Assembly: GCA_034509735.1 (NCBI GenBank)
Contig: JACGWO010000001.1
Span: 14,524,854-14,588,853, forward strand
DNA length: 64,000 bases
Direction: 5' to 3'
From: Sesamum alatum
Lineage: Eukaryota > Streptophyta > Magnoliopsida > Lamiales > Pedaliaceae
The position numbers were made by a program, and so were the translations under genes. How positions within the stretch are numbered: position 1 is the first letter of the stretch; the number at the start of each line of letters is the position of its first letter. Positions 22,205 to 33,946 of the stretch are shown piece by piece. The notes under the pieces were generated by a model. The model had not been told where the DNA came from. It searched no databases and saw nothing but the letters and a program-made list of their open reading frames with translations.

Positions 22205-22565
22205 CTGTTTACTTTGGTGTATTAAATATAAATAATTGGTACGCTAAAAGGTTTTCTTTTATATAATAATAATAATATAGATATAAATATAAATATAGAT
22301 ATATATATTAATCGATGAGGCAAGTCGTTCATGTATGTATATAATAAGTAATATTTTCCGTTTTTAAAAAATATCATAAATATATATACAAATATGGAAT
22401 AGGTTGCAAGAAAATATAATTTTTTGAAGGAAAGAAATGAATTGAAGGATCGAATTTGGGCTTTTCAAAAATTGGTACGCCAATTTTTTTTTTCTTTATA
22501 TAATAATATAGATATAAATATAAATATATGTTAATCGATGAGACAAGTCGTTCCTGTATGTATAT
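22205..22565. repeat. Internal direct repeats with TTAATCGATGAGGCAAGTC
   Basis: The unit ATATAGATATAAATATAAAT followed by TTAATCGATGAGGCAAGTC and CTGTATGTATATAATA occurs at about 22275-22350 and 22505-22572, and a third time near 25855-25930. It looks like pieces of one dispersed AT-rich element. Confidence 0.6.
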
Positions 22566-23085
22566 AATAGAGAGAAAAGAAAATTCAGCCACAGGTGAAC
22601 TCCATGTCTTAGTTGGTAAATTAGCTGATTTATTTTTGAATTTTTAATTGATAATTTGTTTTTTCCAAATAAAAATATCACAACAATTAAGATATTTTTT
22701 AAAAAATTGCCTGATATATAATTCATGGTATTTATATATTTTAAAAAAATCTAATACATGTGCATGAATTTGTTACAAAATTTTTGAATGATACAATATT
22801 TAGTTGATGTGGCCTGGGTTTAAAAATGAATAGAAATTGGGGCTCATTTAAAGGTTCATGATCACCTCAAGACTGACTGTGAACAGTAGTGTGTCGGTCC
22901 TGAATCAAGTTTTTTCAAACTTGTCCGTTGTAATTTTGGGCCGACCCAACTTACTGTGCACCTTCATGTTTATTTTTATCATTGTAATTTAAAAAATACA
23001 TTTCTTATAAGAGTTGTGTCTAAAAAGAAAAAATGATATTTATATAGCACATAATGTGTGGTGTAAAATATCATAATATTTTCTA

Positions 23086-23344
23086 GGGTAAATTACAGTG
23101 ACACCCCTGAGGTTAGGCCCAATTATACAAACACCCATTGTCTTTTTGTAAAGTTACAACGATACCCTCTGAGGTTGTAATTTTATTACAACTACACCCC
23201 TTATTTAAAGGCAAAATTTACGCCAATACCCCTTGAAAAATATCACACTAACACTCCTCTGGGGGTGTAGTTGTAATTTCGCAAAAGACAGAGAGTATTT
23301 GTGTAATTGAGACTAATCTCAAGAAGTGTCAATGTAATTTACCC
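23086..23344. mobile_element. Mutator-type foldback MITE, 259 bp
   Basis: Begins GGGTAAATTACAGTGACACC and ends GTAATTTACCC, flanked by a perfect 9-bp TSD TATTTTCTA (23077-23085, 23345-23353). Block F copy 2 has the unfilled site near 26998 (GATTTTCTATACTA). Confidence 0.88.
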
Positions 23345-23600
23345 TATTTTCTAATACTTCGGAAAACATAAATCGAGAACTATTTAAAAACAATATAAAA
23401 TCCCTTTTTTTGTGGTCTTCTTTGTATTTCTCTGTTGAATACAGAAAGTAACAAAATTAATTATGACATGTCCTTCACCTGCTGAATTAGGCTAGCCACA
23501 AGAATCATCCAAGGGACCATCAAATTGTACTCCTCTCATTTTCCCTTCTAGAAGGTACTACTATATATTATATGAACAGAAATTAAAATTGCATTTTGGC

Positions 23601-23775
23601 CTCTCTTTTCCCTAATGTCTTGTTGCTAGGACTTCTGTAACAAAAATTGTGAAGAAATGAGAAAAAAAAAAGTAAGAATAAAATTACTTTTCTAATCAAT
23701 ACTTGTTTGAAGGAAAGAAATGATTTGAAGGATTAAATTTGGGCATTAAATAATTGGTACGTCAAAAAATTTCTT
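23601..23775. other. AT-rich stretch, no gene seen
   Basis: The stretch continues the upstream repeat (compare 48400-48530). No further element end could be defined. Confidence 0.4.
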
Positions 23776-24074
23776 TTAGATTCTGAGACGGAAATAAAGA
23801 CGGATGCAAAAAAAATTATTTTAAAAATTCATCTCTGATTCTGTCTTAGAATTTAGGATTCTAAGACAGAATCAGAGACGGAATATTTTTATAATTTTAT
23901 TTATTTTTTATTTTTTTTGCAAAATGTCAATTCTTCAAAAGTTCCATTCATATTTTTGTAATTTTATTTTATAATTTTAAGACGGAAATAGTTTCCGTCT
24001 TTGAAGGTTGAAAATTATTGACAGATATTTTTCCATCTCTGATTTCTGTCTTTGAAACCTTGCTCTCTTGTAGT
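23776..24074. mobile_element. CACTA-type MITE or fragment (right end)
   Basis: Ends TGCTCTCTTGTAGTG, the inverse of CACTACAAGAGAGCA. Internal repeats of AGACGGAAAT / TCCGTCT type alternate in orientation, like CACTA subterminal motifs. A left end of the same family is at 27948. The left boundary is a guess. Confidence 0.5.
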
Positions 24075-24087
24075 GTTTATATAATAA

Positions 24088-25023
24088 CTAGCAATCGACG
24101 CACGAGGTATCCGCGTGCATAAATTTTAAAGTGTAAACTAAGAGAAACACAATATTTTTTCAAATCGTAAATAAAATAAAATTCCATATTACTTATCAAT
24201 GTGCTACAAAACGTATCAAATGAAGTCTTTGTCCTTATCAAATTACTTATCAATTTGAAAAGAAAAACAAAAGCAAAGGACAATGTAAAAGCACATTAAA
24301 ATAATTTTCTTTTACATACAAATCAACCTCCCTTTGTATAATTGTTATATTGCAAATTCTAAAGGAATCTCTCAAACACACCTGCAAATTAGAAGTTGAA
24401 ATTTCATAAATAATAGAACATAAAACTAATTAGAACTCAAATATGAAAATTCTAATCCAATCCAATCTAATGTTGCCCAAATCACAAAAACCAAACACAA
24501 TTACAAAATGTCAATTCAATAAGCCAGAAGGCGATGAACACAACACGAAATCCTTGGAATTAAACAAAAATCGAATGCAATTATAAAATGTCAATTCAAC
24601 ACTTTGTTTAATTTCATATCATACTTTTAATAATTAATATACCATGATACATATAACCATTGTTAGAGAAAATAAGAAGTGGAATTCAATCTTGTTTTGG
24701 GATGTTTATGCACAAAGAGAGAGGGGCGAAGGGGTTAGAACGTGTGATTGTGGTTTGGTTTTTGAGAGAGAGAGAAAAGAGAAGAGTTTGGAGATGTTTA
24801 ACTTCTCAAATTCAAGGGTATTTTGGGTAGTTTCAAATTTTGGTATGAGAACTACCAAACTACGCTAACTTTCCATTTTTAACCTCTACAAATTAAAGAA
24901 TTCATTTTGTAGAAATTAAGAGGTGAATCGATTATGCAAAAATGAAGGACATTTTTTGTAAAATTACACAAATAACTTTCTTCTTAGATACAAAAGAGGC
25001 TTTCCTTTTATAATTAGTATAGA
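24088..25023 (-). mobile_element. Non-autonomous Helitron, 936 bp, minus strand
   Basis: On the minus strand it starts TCTATACTAATTATAAAAGG (25023 downward) and ends GATTGCTAG (24088). A hairpin-forming GCACGCGG...CTCGTGCG lies 8-30 bp before CTAG. Host bases are A before and T after, as Helitrons require. No Rep/helicase ORF; short ORFs inside show no domain. Confidence 0.82.
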
Positions 25024-25032
25024 TAATAATAT

Positions 25033-25835
25033 GGGTTAAATACACTTACCACCCCTAAAGTATTCATCCTACATCAATTACCCCCGTAAAGTATTAAAAC
25101 CTTCAAAAAATCGCTTGACCTTCTAACTCGTTTTATTTTTAAGCTCAAAAGGTCCATTTTACCCTTATTGAAAATTGCTTTTTTGAAAAAAAAATTAAAG
25201 GGATTTTTAAAATACCAAAATCGCTCTTTTGTGAAGCTTTTGTCTAATTCTAGTTTCACTTATTCATTAGCTCATTTTATTTTTGTAATCCTAAAATATT
25301 TGGAGTTTACTTTATTTTAGTTTCCTTTATTTATCAAGTCAAATTAAAAATAAATTCATACATATATATATATATATTTATATATATACTTAAACAAACA
25401 TACAATTAATAAAATCAAAAGAGCTGATCATGAGCTAATAAGAAAATGTACAGTTAATATATATTTATATAAACATGATAATTATATAAATATGGTAATT
25501 ATAAGAATGTATAAATTTATTTTTAACTTGGTTTGACAAATAAGTGAAACTAAAACAAAATGAGTTCCAAATACTTTAGAATTATAAAAGTAAAAGGATC
25601 TCGATGAAAAAGTGAAAATAAAATTAGATAAAACTTAAAAAAAGAGTGGTTTTGGTATTTTAAAAATCTCTTTAATTTGTTTTCATAAATCAATTTTTAG
25701 TAAGGGTAAAATGGACTTTTTGAACTTCAAAATTAAAGGTGTTAGAAGGTCAGGGGGCTTTTTGAAGGTTTTAATACTTTAGGGGGGTAATTGATGTAGG
25801 GTGGATACTTTAAGGGTGGTAACTGTATTTAACCC
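25033..25835. mobile_element. Long-armed foldback element, 803 bp
   Basis: Starts GGGTTAAATACACTTACCAC and ends GGTAACTGTATTTAACCC. The arms (about 300 bp) pair across an AT-rich TA loop near 25365-25500. Flanks TAATAATAT (25024-25032) and TAATAATAA (25836-25844) match at 8 of 9, suggesting a Mutator-type TSD. It abuts the Helitron 5' end at 25023. Confidence 0.75.
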
Positions 25836-26094
25836 TAATAATAATAATAATGTAAATATAAATATAGATATATGTATATATTAATCGATGAGGCAAGTCA
25901 TTCCTGTAGCATATAATAAGTAATATTTTACGTTTTTAAAATATATCATAAATATATATGTATACCAACTAATACATTAATTTCAAAAAATAAAAAAATA
26001 AAAATCAACTTGGGGTATTATTAACATAATAAAAAAATTTGGTATCGCGGTGTAACTAACCGCTTTTTATATTAATATAGATATATATATTGAC

Positions 26095-27233
26095 ATGGAA
26101 AATAAATTTATCGTGTTTTTTTTAATATAATTTCTATTTTCTTTTTCGATAATTGGTTCTGATCTCCACTTCCTATATCAGCCATAAGATTATCTCAATA
26201 AAAAAAAAAAGAAAGAAAAATAGAGAGAAAGAACATAAGTTAGCTGATTAGCTGATTTATTTTGAATTCTTAATTGATAATTTGTTTTTCCAAATAAAAA
26301 TATCACAACAATTAAGTTATATTTTTAAAAAATTGCTTGGTATATAATTCATGGTATTAATCTATACTATTATATAAAAGAAACCACTTTTTGACTCACA
26401 AATGACGGTTAATCACACCATCGCACCATTTTTTTGTAATGTCAAAAATAACCATTAACTAATATGATAACTATTTTATTCAAGTTTTCAAATTTTATAT
26501 TAATTGATAAATTAGTTTCTTCTTTCTTTGCTTCTTGTTTTTTTAATGTGATGTGTTAGTTTATATATTTTACTCTTATTTATAATATATTTTAAGGCAT
26601 AAAAAGTTATTTATTATATACACGCAGGAACGGCGTGCCACGACGGTTAGTATATTTTAGAAAAACCTTATAACACATGTGCATGAATTTGTTACAAAAC
26701 TTTTGAATGATACAATTTTTAGTTGATGTGGCCTCGGTTTAAAAATGAATAAAATTGGGGCTCATTTAAATGTTCATGACCACCTCAAAACCGACTGTGA
26801 ACAGTAGTGTGTCGGTTCTGAATCAAATTTTTTCAAGCTTGTCCGTTGTAATTTTGGGCCGACCCAACTAACTGTGCACCTTCATATGTCTATTTTTATC
26901 ACTATAATTGAAAAAATACATTTATTACAAGACCCGTATCTAAAAAGAAAAGATGATATTTATATGGCACATAACATGTGGTGCAAAATATCATAAGATT
27001 TTCTATACTAAAGAAAAAAAATCGAGAACTACTTAAAAACATCATAAAAACTTTTTTTTTTTTTTTTTTTTTTTTTGTGGTCTTCTTTGTATTTCTCTGT
27101 TGAATACAGAAAGTAACAAAATCAATTAAGACATGTCCTTCACCTGCTGAATTAGGCTAGCCACAAGAACATCCAAGGGACCATCAAATTGTACTCCTCT
27201 CATTTTCCCTTCTAGAAGGTACTGTTATATATT
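26095..27233. repeat. Upstream repeat block F, copy 2
   Basis: Same orientation as 22012-23600 but not joined to a gene. It contains the 290-bp Helitron at 26361-26650 and a poly-T run near 27052-27076. There is no trace of dioxygenase coding sequence to its left. Confidence 0.8.
26361..26650 (+). mobile_element. Short Helitron, 290 bp, TTAG terminus
   Basis: Starts TCTATACTATTATATAAAAG. Has a perfect 5-bp hairpin CACGC-AGGAACG-GCGTG (26621-26637) and ends GACGGTTAG between host A and T. Block F copy 1 shows the empty site near 22726 (GGTATTTATATATTTTA). The terminal tetranucleotide is TTAG, not the canonical CTAG. Confidence 0.8.
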
Positions 27234-27947
27234 AACACTTTTATATTCACACTTTTAAAGTTAGGTATGTAATATCATCAATACACCTTTTAAAAGGATT
27301 AAAATGTTTGTATGTTTTACTTAAGCTAGTGATATAATTTAATTACCGTAATATAAACTTATGCTGAAATTTAGTAATTTTCATTAATTAATCTAATGAT
27401 AATAATAACAATGATGTTAATTGACTTATTTTTTATTGGTATTGCATTATATATATAATGAGGTCAATCAATGCTTGATTTAAACAATTTTTTTTTTAAA
27501 TATTGGGTAAATTGCATCTATACTCTCTGAGATTTGACATAATTATAAATACATGCATCCCTATTAGATCAAAAATTACATTTACCCTCCCTGAGGTTTG
27601 TTCCGTCTTAACTCCATCGTAGATTTCTGGTGAATTTATCATGTATTATTTTTAAAATACCCCTGATAAAATGTTTGACGATGTGATTTGATCAATTTTT
27701 GGATGAAAGTGCCCTTTGGACAAAATTGTAATGTTTTAAAATATTGAAGGGATTAAATGTCATGATCTCACATACTTTGTACTTAAATATAATATTCTTT
27801 TTTTCTTTTTGCTAAACTAGCCATTTTTGTCAATTAAACATTGTGGCGATTATCTAAACATTGTAATATTCTTAATATTTAAATTTAACAAAATTTGTTG
27901 AATTTAAATTCAACATATATTTGAGCATTTATCTGCTTCCATAATAC
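27234..27947. other. AT-rich stretch, no gene seen
   Basis: Includes one arm of a foldback-type repeat (GGGTAAATTGCATCTATACT near 27505) without a matching right end. Confidence 0.4.
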
Positions 27948-28140
27948 ACTACAAGAGAGCAGATTTTCAGAGACGGAAGTTAGAGATGAAAAAAAATCCG
28001 TCAATAATTTTCACCCTTCAGAGACGGATTCAGATACGGAAATAATCCATCTTAAAATTAAAAATAAATATACAAATATTTTGATAAATTGACATTTCAA
28101 AAAAAATATTTAAGAAAATAAAATTATAAAAATTATTCCG
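27948..28140. mobile_element. CACTA-type MITE fragment (left end)
   Basis: Starts CACTACAAGAGAGCAGATTT, followed by CAGAGACGG motifs as in 23776-24074. No GTAGTG end follows within a few hundred bases. Confidence 0.5.
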
Positions 28141-28439
28141 ATACATTGAATAATATGGTTATATTTATTTTTGTTTGTGCCTTGTCTACAAAATTAATAA
28201 CGTACTTAATTAGCTTTTGATATCCGATACATTGAATAATATAGTTATATTTATTTTGAACTATAAAATTCAAACTTTGAAGCGAGCTAAAATAATTTTA
28301 TTAAATTAATTAAAGCTACCATTTTCCCATGCGATGTATGTTTATTTGGCAAAAGTATGAATTATATTGTAAATATTGTAAGTATATATTATTATTATGT
28401 ATGAATGCACACACCCCTTGGTATTGTTCCTCATAATAT

Positions 28440-28700
28440 CTCTAATCTTTTGTAATCTCCCATTATGTTTATAATTATATTTATTTAATATTTTAGTTTG
28501 TAATAATATTTTGGTGGCCTATAAATACCACCATGTAATTCATTTATAAAATGAGCTTTGGAAATATAAGATTAGTAGTTTTGGAGAGAATTTTATTCTT
28601 GTCTTTCTCATATATAATAGTTAGGAATAAAAGTGCAAATAAACTTAGAATTTTTTTAAGTTTATAACAAATTATGAATTGCAGAGCAGATCATCATTTT
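28440..28700 (+). repeat. Possible solo-LTR or promoter remnant
   Basis: GGCCTATAAATACCACC (near 28517) is a good TATA context, followed about 40 bases later by transcript-like sequence and then by TTGCAGAGCAGATC (near 28679), which resembles a mutated copia primer-binding region. No second LTR or coding domain was found, so this is tentative. Confidence 0.3.
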
Positions 28701-29391
28701 TTATTTTGTGATTGTCATAGATTAGGTGACCAATACAAGAAGTAAGGGTTTGATAGGTTGTCGGTGGAGACTTCAGACTTCTAGAATGTACAATTTCTAT
28801 GCATCACAAGGATTGCCGACAATACACACATTTTTCACCAAACTCAATCATGGCTTTAGATCTATTGCTCTCGTGCCCGCGCAAATACCATTTCAAAAAA
28901 TATTCACCTCTTATCATATTTAGTCTATCACGTATTAAAATTTCATCAAATATAGTCCTCACCATAAATATTTGTATAAAACTAATGAATTACTCAAAAA
29001 ACAAATTAAAAAAAAATATTTGTAAGTGCTTAAAAGAGCTCAAACTCAACCCTTTTGTTGGAAAGTTTTCGGCTCCTCCACTCCACCATCACATTCTCTG
29101 ATTTTTTTTTATTAAAATGATATGTTATTTATAAATAATACTGAAATAAAAAATATGTTAGAAATATACCAAAACCATGTTAAAAATCTCAAAATCAACC
29201 GAATAAATGTTTCACGTACTTATAAAATTCCTATATATCCGGACAATAAAAAATTAAAATAGAATCAACCAAAATAACATAAATACCAAACAATTTCATA
29301 AATTACAGTACATAAAGAAAAAAAAATACATAAAAGTTATGTCATTAAATACATAAAAATAATCTTGAAAATATTCTAAAAATCAATTAAA
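28701..29391. other. AT-rich stretch, no gene seen
   Basis: Short ORFs at 28726-29101 have no recognisable domains. The last part (29340-29391) already matches the inverse of block C copy 1. Confidence 0.4.
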
Positions 29392-31003
29392 AACAAAGAA
29401 TTCAAATATTGTTACATCACAACATAAAGATTATTGTTTCTTGTCTTTTTTCTTCATTTTATTTTCACTTCCACTAAGTGGTTAAGTAAGATTTTGATTA
29501 AGTAAAAAAAAAATCACATCAATTATAATTATTACATTTTTTTTACTTAATATTTTTTACACATCACATCAACTATTATCATTACACTTTTATCTTATAT
29601 CCCATTTCATACTCTAAGAAAGATCTCATCTCAACCAAACCCATTTTGTTTCATTTTCTTTATCTCTCTTTTTTTAATTGAAATGAGATGAAATTACAAA
29701 ACAATCACAGTAGAAAAAAATTCTTTAAACTTAAAAGGGAAAAAAGAATATTTAATTTAATTTAATTATTTGATTTCTTGGTGAATTGGTGATTGAATGT
29801 GTGGTGACCATACTCCACATTGCATCGTACTGTTTCGTCCCATTGGGACAACTCCACGTTTTTGTTAATCTTTGCTAATCTTGCCTGCAATGCTCATCAA
29901 CTCTGTATTCTGGACGGACCTCATATCAGAGGGATTATCTCAGGTATTATTTATTTAGACTCCATTAGCACCCCTTACTTGATACAAAAGGGCAATAACA
30001 ACACTGGTTACATATGTGCTTAACGTGTACCTTCATGATATCTCGGACCCTAATTTCTGTTTGCAGCCCTCTTCCATGATGACTGAATGTGTCTGTCGAT
30101 TGATTGACATCGTTTTATCCCCCATGCGTATCTTTGGGCCTCTTTATGGACTTATTGAGCCTTTTTGTACTATGTTGTTCCTTTATTTGCTCTACATGGT
30201 TTCAAATGCATAGTTAACAGGATCTTGCTCGTCATTTTTTATGGTTGGATACGCTTATGGATTTTTTGGCTATGCTACAGAACCTTTTTGTCTAGTCAAT
30301 ACATCTACCCCAACCATGATGCTTTTCTTTTGTATATCTTTTGTAAGGGAGTAGTACTCCTAATTTATGTTTGGTGCCTCAATTGTAAGGGAGTAGTACT
30401 CCTTGTTTATAACTTTTTTAGATACTCTAGGAAGGTAGCTCTCCCCGTTGTAAATTGGCCCTTCTTTTTTATTTTAATATAGAAGGGAAGGGGACCCCGA
30501 AAAGCTCCCCCCACCTCTAGGTGGTTTAATTAAAAAAAAAAAAAAAAAACAAAGAATTCAAATATTGTTCCGTCACAACAGAAAGATTATTGTTTCTTGT
30601 CTTTTTTCTTCATTTTATTTTCACTTCCACTAAGTGGTTAAGTAAGATTTTGATTAAGTAAAAAAAAAATCACATTAATTATAATTATTACATTTTTTTT
30701 ACCTACTATTTTTTACACATCACATCAACTATTATCATTACACTTTTATCTTATATCCCATTACATACTCTAAGAAAGACCTCATCTAACCAAACCCATT
30801 TTGTTTCATTTTCTTTATCTCTCTCTTTTTTTAACTGAAATGAGATGAAATAACAAAACAATCACAGTAGAAAAAAATTCTTTAAACTTGAAAGGGAAAA
30901 AAAAATATTTAATTTAATTTAATTATTTGATATCTTGGTGAATTGGTGATTGAATGTGTGGTCGTACTGTTTCGTCCCATTGGGACAACTCCACGTTTTT
31001 GTA
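29392..31003 (+). mobile_element. LINE-like 3' fragment between ~460-bp direct repeats
   Basis: The central fragment 29869-30531 ends with TGTAAGGGAGTAGTACTCCT motifs, GGGGACCCCGAAAAGCTCCC and an A-run to 30548, the same 3' end as the insertions at 12852 and 36284. It is flanked by direct repeats 29392-29868 and 30549-31003 (CAAAGAATTCAAATATTG ... CTCCACGTTTTTGT). One repeat begins right after the A-run and the other ends right at the 5' junction, exactly where a TSD would be. ORFs within (29820-30482) show no domain. Confidence 0.65.
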
Positions 31004-31355
31004 TGTAAAATATTGGAAATACACTCCAACAACGTACTACCATCACCACGTTTTGGACATCAAAAATCAGCGGAATAGGACCACTGCAACTGATGCCATT
31101 TCGTGGTTGTGAGCGCGCGCAAGTGTTTCGTTCGAAAAAATTATAATTTCGATTTCACAATATAGAGTGGTTTGTAATATTAATTTAATATTTTTTAAAA
31201 TAATAAATATTAGTTTCATATTTTATGAAAACATGGTAAAGTTAGTTCGACCGTAGTTATATTGATCTGACACTTTAAGAAAACGTCACAAAATTAGTAT
31301 CATATTTTAGCAACATATTGCAAAATTGGTCCCGTACTTTAGCAAAATGTTGCAA
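30950..31355. repeat. Repeat block E, copy 1
   Basis: Matches 38893-39328 directly, including GAGCGCGCGCAAGTGTTTCG (near 31111 and 39074). The join to block C sequence is shared by both copies. No gene. Confidence 0.8.
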
Positions 31356-31684
31356 AATTAATCCACCATGGCAGAGGCTCAAGGTTCTGTGAAGGCAGCA
31401 GAGGCATGGGTTCAACTCGTATTTCTGGATAATCGATAGAAATCGCGTTTTTTGTACATTACATTTTTGTGGTGTAGTAAATGGTAGCCAAACATGTGCT
31501 TAAATTGGCAAAAAACTGTCAATTTTTTCGCCAAAATGACTATGACCGTTAACTTTGACAGTCAACTAACGGCAGACACTCAGCTCGATAAAAAAAGAAA
31601 ATTTTGGGTATCAACATTAATGACATGGAAATAGGGGGTACAAAATGTGTAATAAGGCCATACTTGAGGTATCAAAAGTGAAAC
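31356..31684. other. Spacer, no gene seen
   Basis: Contains an inverse of the ACTTTTGATACC foldback motif near 31670; nothing else recognised. Confidence 0.4.
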
Positions 31685-33260
31685 TATCCCATTAAACGAT
31701 TTATTGAATTCGTACGGTTATAAAATATTTAAGAATTTTAATATAATAATACATTTAGAAATATTTGTAAATAATAATCTTAAGTTTTTTAAAAATATAT
31801 TGATCAAAAGATTAAATAAAAATTTAGTCTACGTTTAGTCGGTTTGAAGTTGGGGACAAATTTGAGAGGGGAAGGGAAGGTGTCAAACTATATTAATTTT
31901 AATTATTATTTAATTTAAATATATTTAAATAAACTATATTATTTATTATAAATAATATTTAAAACTAAACTACCATTATAAAGTATAATGATAATTAAAA
32001 AATAAATTACCATCTAAAATTAAATTAACATGATTAATATATATTATTTATTATACATATAATTATAAATTTAGAAAAATAAAATTAACCCCTAACCCCC
32101 CTTGAAACCCTCCGCCACCCAACCCCAATAACCCTCCTCCCCGCCCCAAACCGGCACACATCACAGAAGGTGGTGATGTGATGTCGCCCACCGTCGGTAC
32201 CCTAGTTTCGACGACCATGATTGCTGCAAATATGGGCTTGCAGTGACTGCTGTCGCCAAAATTGGGGTGGCGACATTGACATCACCCCAATTTGGGGCCA
32301 CGTCACGTCGCCACAATCTGGGATGGGCGGCAGGCCAAAGCGGGGGTGGACGGGGGTGGGGATTGGGAGCATGGATTAAAGTTTCATTTCCAACAAATAT
32401 TGCGAGTTTATAAGTATTAGAAACTTTTCAAAAACGTTTAAAAAAAGCTATGAAAAAATCGTAAAATTAAAGAAACTTACATAATAGTCATAGAAAAAAT
32501 TTAAAATATTACCTTTCTTTTTTTAATTCAAATATATGTAGTTTAAATTTGAATCAGTTAGCAATTAACATTATTTTTATGTAGTATAATTATGCATTTG
32601 GAGTTATTAATTGATGTAGTTGCTATTGAAACTAAATAATAATAATATAATATTTATGTTTAACTATGTGTTATAAACTATCTATATTACGTTGATACTT
32701 ATACATATAACATTACTAATATAACTTAATATTAAATTTGTTATCATTAAATGAAATACTTATGTATAACACAAGAATTTATATATTTGTAGCTAAAAGT
32801 ATGAAATAAATATTTTCCTGAAAAATTAGGAAAAATAAAAAGTTTTTTAGGAAACTCAAAGATTTCAAACAAAAAAACTAAAAAAAAATAAAGTATTTCG
32901 AAGAAAATTAGATAATTTCGAAACTACCATGTATTTTTGTTTCCATAACATCGAATACGGAAACGTTTTCATAGTTTCGATGAAAACGCATGAAAAATTT
33001 TAAACCATGATTGGGAGTGGGCGGAGGGTTTCTAGGGATAGGGAGGTTAATTTATTTTTTTAATTAATAATACATATAATAAATAATATATATTAATCAT
33101 GGTAATTTAATTTTAAATATTATTTATAATAGATAATATAGTTTATATAAATATATTTAATTTAAATTATTTAATAATATATAATTATTATAATTGATTA
33201 ATATTTACTTTTGTATAGATGTTTAGATTTGGAAAATAAATTTTAGTATATTAATATTTT
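31685..33260. repeat. Blocks X and B, copy 2 (inverted)
   Basis: 31685-31890 is the inverse of 4430-4640, and 31890-33260 is the inverse of about 2225-3660 including its GC-rich island (32090-32370). Block D follows directly, whereas in locus 1 D follows the inverted repeat at 7800-7970. Confidence 0.75.
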
Positions 33261-33760
33261 TATGTGATGCTTATTTTAATTTTCAAATTAAATTATAAAA
33301 AATAAAAAAATTGATATACTTTTGTGGTATTTTGATATTATAAAATATATATTTTGGAAAAATTATTTATTTTTTGAGAAGGTACAAAAATACAAAAACA
33401 ATCACAAAAAACAACATCAAAATGAAATAAACAAAGGAGGATGATTTTATAAGATCAAGAAAGACATTTTAGTCAAATTTAGAATTTTGAGACTAAAAGT
33501 GTCAATCCAGTAAAGCAAGGGACCAAAAGTGATAACTGCCCTATCTAATGGGACCAAAACGACGATTTTGCCAAACATTGTTGTCGGGGCAGTGTATTGA
33601 AATAAAACAAACAGTTGAACAAAACCAGTTTCATCGAAAACAGCTAGATCACAAACAATGAAACAACCAGTTGAGCAATTTTATTGAATGGAATAAAACA
33701 GTAACCTTAGCTTAATGAATTGTATTGTAACAACTCATGTATATCAACTAGACATTTATC

Positions 33761-33946
33761 TCAGTCAATTACACTCCCATCAATCAACTTATCATCTTCC
33801 TCTGGGTCCTCCTTGGGATCCTCATGATTCTCCTCTACTAGGTTGTGTAGAGTCTCACGAAGCTCAATAACCTCGTTATGAAGCTGGTGGTTTTCCTGGT
33901 TGAGTTGATCTAACTCGTCATCGTGCTCGGTTTTGAAAGCTTCCAC
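33761..33946 (-). CDS. Coiled-coil acidic fragment, 61 codons (copy 2)
   Basis: Same length and frame as 8283-8468, with a few substitutions (for example Gly to Asp and Val to Glu) and no indels. Upstream minus-strand sequence to about 34100 again encodes coiled-coil-like peptide in broken frames. Family unknown; probably the tail of a decayed transposon gene. Confidence 0.4.
   Translation of the reverse strand: MEAFKTEHDDELDQLNQENHQLHNEVIELRETLHNLVEENHEDPKEDPEEDDKLIDGSVID

Larger units (their letters stand above)
22012..23600. repeat. Upstream repeat block F, copy 1
   Basis: Begins about 100 bp upstream of the dioxygenase ATG and matches 26095-27233 in the same orientation: AATTGGTTCTG near 22070 pairs with 26150, and CCTGCTGAATTAGGCTAGCC near 23478 pairs with 27142. 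Insertions relative to copy 2 are 22114-22565 (starts like a Helitron 5' end, TCTATACTAATCTAAAAG) and a MITE at 23086-23344. A diverged third copy is near 48090-48540. No ORF of note. Confidence 0.8.

Noticed and set aside
22374..22726. Minus-strand Tyr/Ile-rich ORFs
   Set aside because: Products of AT-rich TATA repeats upstream of the dioxygenase.
28440..28700. Functional promoter for a downstream gene
   Set aside because: A TATA-like motif is present but no coding sequence follows; kept only as a possible LTR remnant.
29820..30482. ORFs across the LINE-like fragment
   Set aside because: No reverse transcriptase or endonuclease motif is visible; the fragment looks like 3' UTR.
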